Shown: in pieces, positions 58,372 through 64,000 of the stretch
Layout: each line of letters starts with the position of its first letter
How positions within the stretch are numbered: the stretch's first letter is position 1
Source: Crocodylus rhombifer
Lineage: Eukaryota > Chordata > Crocodylia > Crocodylidae
NCBI GenBank assembly: GCA_038503035.1
Contig: JAVSML010000027.1
Span: 1,212,365-1,276,364, forward strand
Direction of reading: 5' to 3'
DNA: 64,000 nucleotides
Made by a program: the position numbers and the translations under genes
Notes under the pieces: model-generated
Databases searched by the model: none
Seen by the model: only the letters and a program-made list of their open reading frames with translations
Told to the model about the DNA's origin: nothing

Positions 58372-58662
58372 CAGTGGCTTTCAACCTTTTTAGACTTGAG
58401 GCACCCCCTCATTGGGCTTGGTGCATCCCATAACTTCCATAGTTTTTTTTTTTAATTGAATGGCATCCAATTTCAAAAACTAATTTATATATTACTGTGC
58501 TTACCTCTGTGCAGAGGGGCCAGGTAGTAGGGATGGAGATTTGGCCAGACAGGGACAAACCTGATTCTGCACTTATCTGCTTATCTCCTTAAACCTCATA
58601 GCACCCTTCAAAACACCTGGAAGCATTCTATAGTGCTGCAGCACCCTGGATGAGAATCACTG
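58372..58662. mobile_element. hAT-type MITE
   Basis: The left end CAGTGGCTTTCAACCTTTTT and the right end, read inward, CAGTGATTCTCATCCAGGGT are hAT-type tips with moderate match. No target duplication is clear, so the copy is old or one end is eroded. Confidence 0.6.
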
Positions 58663-61204
58663 GAAAGCAATGGAAAGTCCTGAATCTAGATAAAGAAGTG
58701 AAAGAATGAAGATACAAAATGAGGACACTGATGGATATGTTGCATGCACAACATTAACAACATTTATTGTTACCTGGTCTATATAATACTGTCCTGAGAC
58801 TACTTTTTGAAGTAAGGAAACTGAAAATCATCTCACGGGAGCTACATAATCAGGATCCAGAAACTGAAGGAACAGTTCATTCTTAAAGTTGTCTTTAATA
58901 GGTAAAATTTCAGAAGCACAGATCTATATTCTAGAAAGTTTAATATTGGACATGCAAACATATCTGCCTTCAATGACTCCTGACTGCAGGTCAGGTTTTA
59001 AGGAGACCCCCTGTAATAACATGTGTGTACTTAGTCTGGGAGCTAAAGAGGCAGACAACAGAATATATGGGCTATTCAGGAGCTTCCATAAACACTCCCT
59101 TTTGTATTTAGCATAGCAGACCCTTGGCTCTTTTGTACTAATACAAAATACTGGGAGACATGAGAAGCAGTGAAAAGGGAAAGAATTAAGGAAAATAAGG
59201 GTGATATTAATGGCAAGAATGATGGGGTAGCGGATGGGGAGAATGGAGTGGGGAAAGGAAAGGAGGAAGAGAAGAAAAAGACTGGAATGAAAGAAGGGGA
59301 TGAAGAGAAAACAATAGGGTCAGAAAAAGTTCACATTTGCTTTACTGAAGGTGTCCAGCCCAATTATTTTGAAATATTTACTTAATTACTTAAATACAAG
59401 CATTTATCTAGCATGTGACAGCTATAAATGTGCTATGTACAAATACACTTAAATAAAATTTATCTGTAGACTATAGTGCCCCTGATAGTACTGATTCATC
59501 TGACATGCTTTATTACTGTATCTTCTTAAGCTTTTTTAAACATCACCACTGAAACAATAAACAGCTTTCTCTGAAGGGTTTAGGGACTGTCTTCAATGTG
59601 AAAATAATACTGTAAAACTGCTTGATCTAACTGTTGGCCTATCATAACATACTGAGGTCCCAGAACATGTATAACTGGAATTAGAAACAAGCTCTAGCCT
59701 AAAGAGAATCATACCAAGAAAGTTTGAGCTGCAGAAAAGAGCTGAAAAGAAATCAGGGAGACCTATTAGGGCTCTTCTCCATGGCATATTTATGCTGCAA
59801 TCAAGTGTTAATTGTGGCATAAGTGGCAAGGGTGCTAGATATGCTCTCAGTTCAAGGCTCCATAAAATAGCAACCCAGCCATAAAAAAGGTCCACATGTA
59901 ATGTAGAACACTTTTAATGCTGGTTTGTATGGCATCTTAAAGTAAATGTCTGGGGAAGGCTCAGAGCTGAGGCCAGCAAACAGCTGATTGTCAGTCTCAG
60001 GCCAGGTCTCACCAGACTGCAGGCACCCTGCTTCCATCTTGCTGCAGGGGTAACTCAGGACCACCCCCCTGCACTGGCAAGTAGAAAGGGTGCTACTGGG
60101 AACTGGCTCCTCGCCTCAAAATTGCCCCTTTTGCCATGCAGTTGTGGCATGGCAGGGGAGCACTTGTTGGTATCAGGGATCAGATCCTATGGCACCTTTT
60201 AAATGGACATGTACCAGGGGCTTTAGAAAAGAGAACCTTATAAACAGGACACACTAAACACCCATCCACCCACTGATTATAACAGGAGTTTCAACAAACC
60301 CTAATTAATAAAGCCATTCGATTTTCCTAAAGTTTAAATGAACCTCTGAGTTTTGGCGTTCTGTCATCAAAAAACTTTTTTCTACTTCTGTGACACTTCA
60401 GAGGATTCATTTTGGCTATTTAAATATAGTTCTAGGCTGGTAAGTTGCTCTGCCCTCTGTGCATTTTTTCTTAAAAACACATTGCTCCTCTCGCAGAAAT
60501 GCTTCCCTCATGTTTTACTGTGGTAAATGTTGATCCAGATTTTCAGTACCCATTACTGAAATAGTACATGTTTCCTGAATCAGTGAATAGATTAGAAGTA
60601 TTCCAGTCTGCATTTTCTTTGGTCTTTGAATTTTCTGGGAAATGAGTGTATGTTTCACAATCTTCCTTTTGCATAGTACAATCCAGCAATTTTTATGTTA
60701 TTGCCAAAATCAGGTTCCTAAGAAAATAAATTTCCTAGTATGAATTCATTCTTGTCTGATGAGGTCATAAATAGAAAAGTTCCACTTTATACAAATAAGG
60801 CAATGCTCCATTTCATTGTTGACTGCAGTATTTAACAACACATGGAAGTATTATTGTTAAAAAATGTTATTTCTATTTCTATACAGATCGTGCTCTCAGA
60901 CATTTTCAGGTTAAGCCACTCTGAGATCTAACCCACACACCAGTACAGTACACAGCTCCATCAGGTGAAAAAGAAGATTCCCTTTTTCAGCAGCATAAAC
61001 AATTGTCAGACAACAGTAGATTTACTGTGATATGATACTAGACCAGCACACTTGTGTATTGAGCTGCTAAGGAGGAATAAAAACAACCAGAAAGTGGATA
61101 ATAAGAATTATATTGTTCTGGATGAGGTAGACCTTTCATTTCACTAGGGAAAATATTAACATAATGTTCTTGGGGAATATCTACAAATGTCCCAGGTATT
61201 GGGG
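58663..61204. other. No recognisable feature
   Basis: About 2.5 kb of AT-rich DNA. The 71-codon purine-rich frame at 59170-59385 (Lys/Glu/Gly repeats) is low-complexity, and the 100-codon minus frame at 59895-59593 shows no motif. Confidence 0.45.
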
Positions 61205-61480
61205 ATGTGCCAGTATGGATTGGGATTCAGAAGATCAGTTTCAAATTTTGCCACAGACTTCTTGCGTGACCATAGGAAGTTCACTTAGGTCAAACGTATC
61301 AAAAGTTATTCCTGATTTTGCTCAACTTCAAATAACTTAAAGGAATCTGATTTTCACAGGCGTAAGCACACAGCAATTTTTGAAGATCAGATTGCATGAA
61401 GATGTTTCTAGTTGGGTGTCCAACACTTGAACAAATCACTCATCATTTTGGGAAAACTTGGCCTTAATGTATGTATTTTT
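61205..61480 (+). mobile_element. MIR-like SINE fragment
   Basis: GGATTGGGATTCAGAAGATC, then CAAATTTTGCCACAGACTTC, followed by a TTGCGTGACCATAGGAAGTT segment, parallel the MIR order 'gattctgg...tcaaatcctggctctgccac...gtgtgaccttgggcaagt'. Diverged; the 3' limit is a guess. Confidence 0.45.
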
Positions 61481-61945
61481 GTCTCTCATCACTAACTTGG
61501 GAGTTGTAATACTTCCTTTCTCCCTGTATGTTGCTATAATTATTATTATTATTTTTAGATTACATGGGATTTTCTGACACTATATCTGTAAACCTTCTAG
61601 CACACTGGTGCCCTGACTTTGGTTGGGAGCTCTGCGTCTTTCAGTCAGATTAAAAGCAACAGCAACAAAAATAAAAACAAATACACTATTAAAAACTAAG
61701 CAAATGCATTTCTTATTTCTTTTTGAAATGTGAGCAATTATTAATGAACAATCTATAAGAAACTGTTGTGAAAAATTAGTTCCATCTTTTTCTTATAATA
61801 TGCAGTCCAGTCCAGCCACTTTTAATCTGGGGACTAATTCTTTATTAAGGCTACAAAGATTGAAAATCTGGCCATAAGAATACCAGAACATTGCACTGAA
61901 AAATCCTTAAGCAAGACGCTTTACCGTGTGAGTTAGTTAGTTAAT

Positions 61946-62292
61946 CCTGTGGTTGGCAACCTTTTCAGGCCACAGGCTAGATTGACCTAGTTTGGGTCAG
62001 AGATTGGCTGGTGAATGAAAGATGGGCATTAGGACTCAATCACTTCTGCCACTGCTTTTCCAAGGCATGTGAAGGGAAAGTGCCCAGCGCTACTGGTTTT
62101 CCCCACAGAGGCAAGGAGCTCCAGCCATGGATGGTGGCAGTTGGATCCTAGAGCCCACCCTCCCTGCTTGCCTGCCAACCTGTGACCCAAACCAGGTCAA
62201 TCCAACTGTTGAAGACCCACATCTGCAGGCTAGATCAAAGGTCTCCATGGGATGGATCTGGCCTGTGGGCTGTAAGTTGCCAAGTCCTGAAT
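61946..62292. mobile_element. hAT-type MITE, eroded
   Basis: The left end TCCTGTGGTTGGCAACCTTT and the right end, read inward, TCAGGACTTGGCAACTTACA are related inverted tips. GC-rich interior with no transposase. Flanking duplication not resolved. Confidence 0.55.
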
Positions 62293-62450
62293 TAACTTCC
62301 CATTGTGTGTTTTCCAAGCTCTGAATTCCTTTAAAAGAGTTTTCAATGTCCATTTCATTATCCATTGTGTAAACAGTGACCTATTAATGACCTATGGTTC
62401 TTTGTTAATAGTATGCATTCCTGTATTGTGACTGACAAGATAATCTATAC

Positions 62451-62731
62451 CAGTGAGTGCCAACGTTTTGGCAGGCTTGCCACAAATTGGCCCCATACCC
62501 TCCCCAAGTGCCACTCTGATCCCTTTTCCCTACTTGATCTGCTGCTCTGCTATCTGCTCCCAGCTGTGTGCTCCTGGCCTGATCTACTGCTCTGTTTTCT
62601 GCTTTCTTCCCTGTGCTTCCTTTCTAATTTGCTGCTTTTTCTGATTCCTGACCTATCTTCTGTTGTGCTGCCTGTCCCCTCCCTGATCTGCTATGTGCCA
62701 CACGCAGATGCTCATGGGTTCACCACCCATG
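62451..62731. mobile_element. hAT-type MITE, perfect 8-bp duplication
   Basis: ATCTATAC occurs immediately on both sides (62443-62450 and 62732-62739), a perfect 8-bp target duplication. The left end is CAGTGAGTGCCAACGTTTTG and the right end, read inward, CATGGGTGGTGAACCCATGA, so the inverted match is limited to the outer bases. The interior repeats a GATCTGCTGCTCTG-like unit (62530-62690). Confidence 0.75.
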
Positions 62732-62739
62732 ATCTATAC

Positions 62740-64000
62740 AGAGCCAAATAAAATCCTAACTGCTACAAAAAAATGTATATACTGTCATGTTCTCTCTCTC
62801 AGATGCTGTGCTTCTTCATCCCCATCCCCTCTGCAGATAGTTTATTAGGAATAATATAAAAGGGTCTAATTCTGTACCATTTAAGCCAATGGGAGATTTT
62901 TCAAGTACTTCAATAAGAAAAGGATTTAAAAGATAATTATTTCATAACTCATTAGTTCAAGAGATGAATTTAACAGAAACATAACTGAAAAAGAGTCTGA
63001 GACCTTTGACCACACAAAAAAATCAGTCATACCTTCAGCATTGCTTTGTCTACTGTGTGTTCGATATGGTGCAGTTACACGTATAAAAGATGCATATGCT
63101 TGAAGGATCATTCATAAGAAAGAATATCTAGCACTCCACTGTTGTTCTTTTTTTTTAAGTGCCAACCATAAGCAACTTGGAAGAGCCTTTGTGTGTCTTC
63201 CAGCTATTATTGAAAATAATGATGCTTTTAAAAAAAAAATCAAATGTCCCTAAGGACTTCACAAGATTTACTTGGAAAGTACATATGAGGTTGAACAATA
63301 GTATGCTTTTCTTATATGAGCCACCACAAAATGCAAGTTGAAAATGCTGTTTATAATACCCTGCAACCAGGATTTCTAATGTGGGGCTCTTCTATAAGCT
63401 ACCTCTGATACAAGACTACCACTGCATTCCATTGTAGTCTCTTATCATCATCCCTTTATAACATTCATCCCAGAATTATACATTAAATCCATGCCTCTCA
63501 AGCATAGTCTTCTGCAGAGAGTTTCCTGTGATATCTCATCAAAACCAAGAAAGAAGGAACGAAATGCAGGTTATGGTTTGTCAGTATGATTCCAGCTCAA
63601 ATAAAATGTCACTGTAGATTGTACAAATCACTCTAAACAAATACAGTCTTCAAGCCTGGTGTAAAACATCCTCAGATAAGACTCTAAGACTATCAAATGC
63701 AGCTTTGGGACATGCTTTTGTCCCCTTCATCTTTAAGCTCATAGCTCAATCCAATTATCCACAATTTAGCTGCTGCCAATGATTTGTGTACACTTATGTT
63801 TCAGAGGAGGATTTTTTGTATGACTCAAGTCTAAAACTTCAGTTTGTAAGCCAAAAAAATCTTCAAAAGAATTCCATGGAATAAATTGGTAAAACTGATG
63901 CATTTCCCTATGAAACAGATGAAAAAAAACAAACAGTTTTTGATCACATATGTTACCTTTCACCTTAATTATAACTCCTTTAAATATAATTGATGATTTA
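62740..64000. other. No recognisable feature
   Basis: AT-rich DNA to the right edge, without gene-like frames or clear repeats. Confidence 0.45.

Noticed and set aside
59170..59385. Lys/Glu/Gly-rich 71-codon frame
   Set aside because: Purine-rich low-complexity DNA; no sign of a real protein.

Overview
The window looks like intergenic or intronic DNA from a large, slowly evolving sauropsid genome, most likely a crocodilian or a turtle. The evidence is the repeat content. It holds CR1-type LINEs in several states of decay, tRNA-headed MIR/CORE-like SINEs, many hAT and Tigger-like DNA transposons, short terminal-inverted-repeat elements, and one fairly young endogenous retrovirus. The DNA is AT-rich outside the repeats. 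No bacterial features, operons, rRNA genes or CRISPR arrays are visible. No host gene could be identified; one minus-strand exon-like segment (11729-11963) is the only candidate.

The centrepiece is an endogenous retrovirus on the minus strand, 20958-27824, flanked by a 5-bp duplication (GGAGG). In its own direction it reads: 5' LTR (27824-27218), a primer binding site matching the 3' end of serine tRNA (27217-27200), gag (27206-25479), protease and the start of RT (25480-24841), RT/RNase H (24848-23475), integrase (23523-22534), env (22462-21335), and a 3' LTR reduced to its last 274 bp (21231-20958). Every gene is broken. Gag, pol and env are split by frame changes or stops, the integrase lacks its catalytic glutamate, and a deletion has removed most of the env transmembrane subunit together with the U3 half of the 3' LTR.

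Region by region. Positions 1-6100 hold the right end of a GC-rich element, a CR1 tail (471-625), an element with internal inverted repeats (1290-2015), a hAT-like element (4068-5093) and a tRNA-derived SINE (5656-5885). Positions 6100-20950 hold a 5'-truncated CR1 (8405-9695), a foldback element (9867-10186), a Tigger-like element (10279-10676), the exon candidate, a hAT element with an 8-bp duplication (13155-13508), two inverted-repeat elements (14855-15468 and 16480-16982) and an old CR1-like LINE split by a hAT insertion (17965-19490). After the retrovirus, 28000-36200 is mostly unannotated AT-rich DNA with one hAT element (33842-34247) and a MIR-like SINE. Positions 36220-37420 hold another inverted-repeat element and a probable LTR with a 44-bp tandem repeat. 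Positions 39145-44165 hold a long CR1 (39957-43095) that appears nested in an older inverted-repeat element. Positions 44170-64000 hold a solo-LTR candidate (47052-47622), an L2-like LINE fragment (47960-48590), a second LTR-like block (51703-52559) and further hAT and MIR-like remnants.

Nothing here forms a working host pathway. What the window records is transposon history: nested insertions, target duplications and CpG decay. All calls come from reading the sequence by eye. Family names rest on remembered motifs, not database searches.
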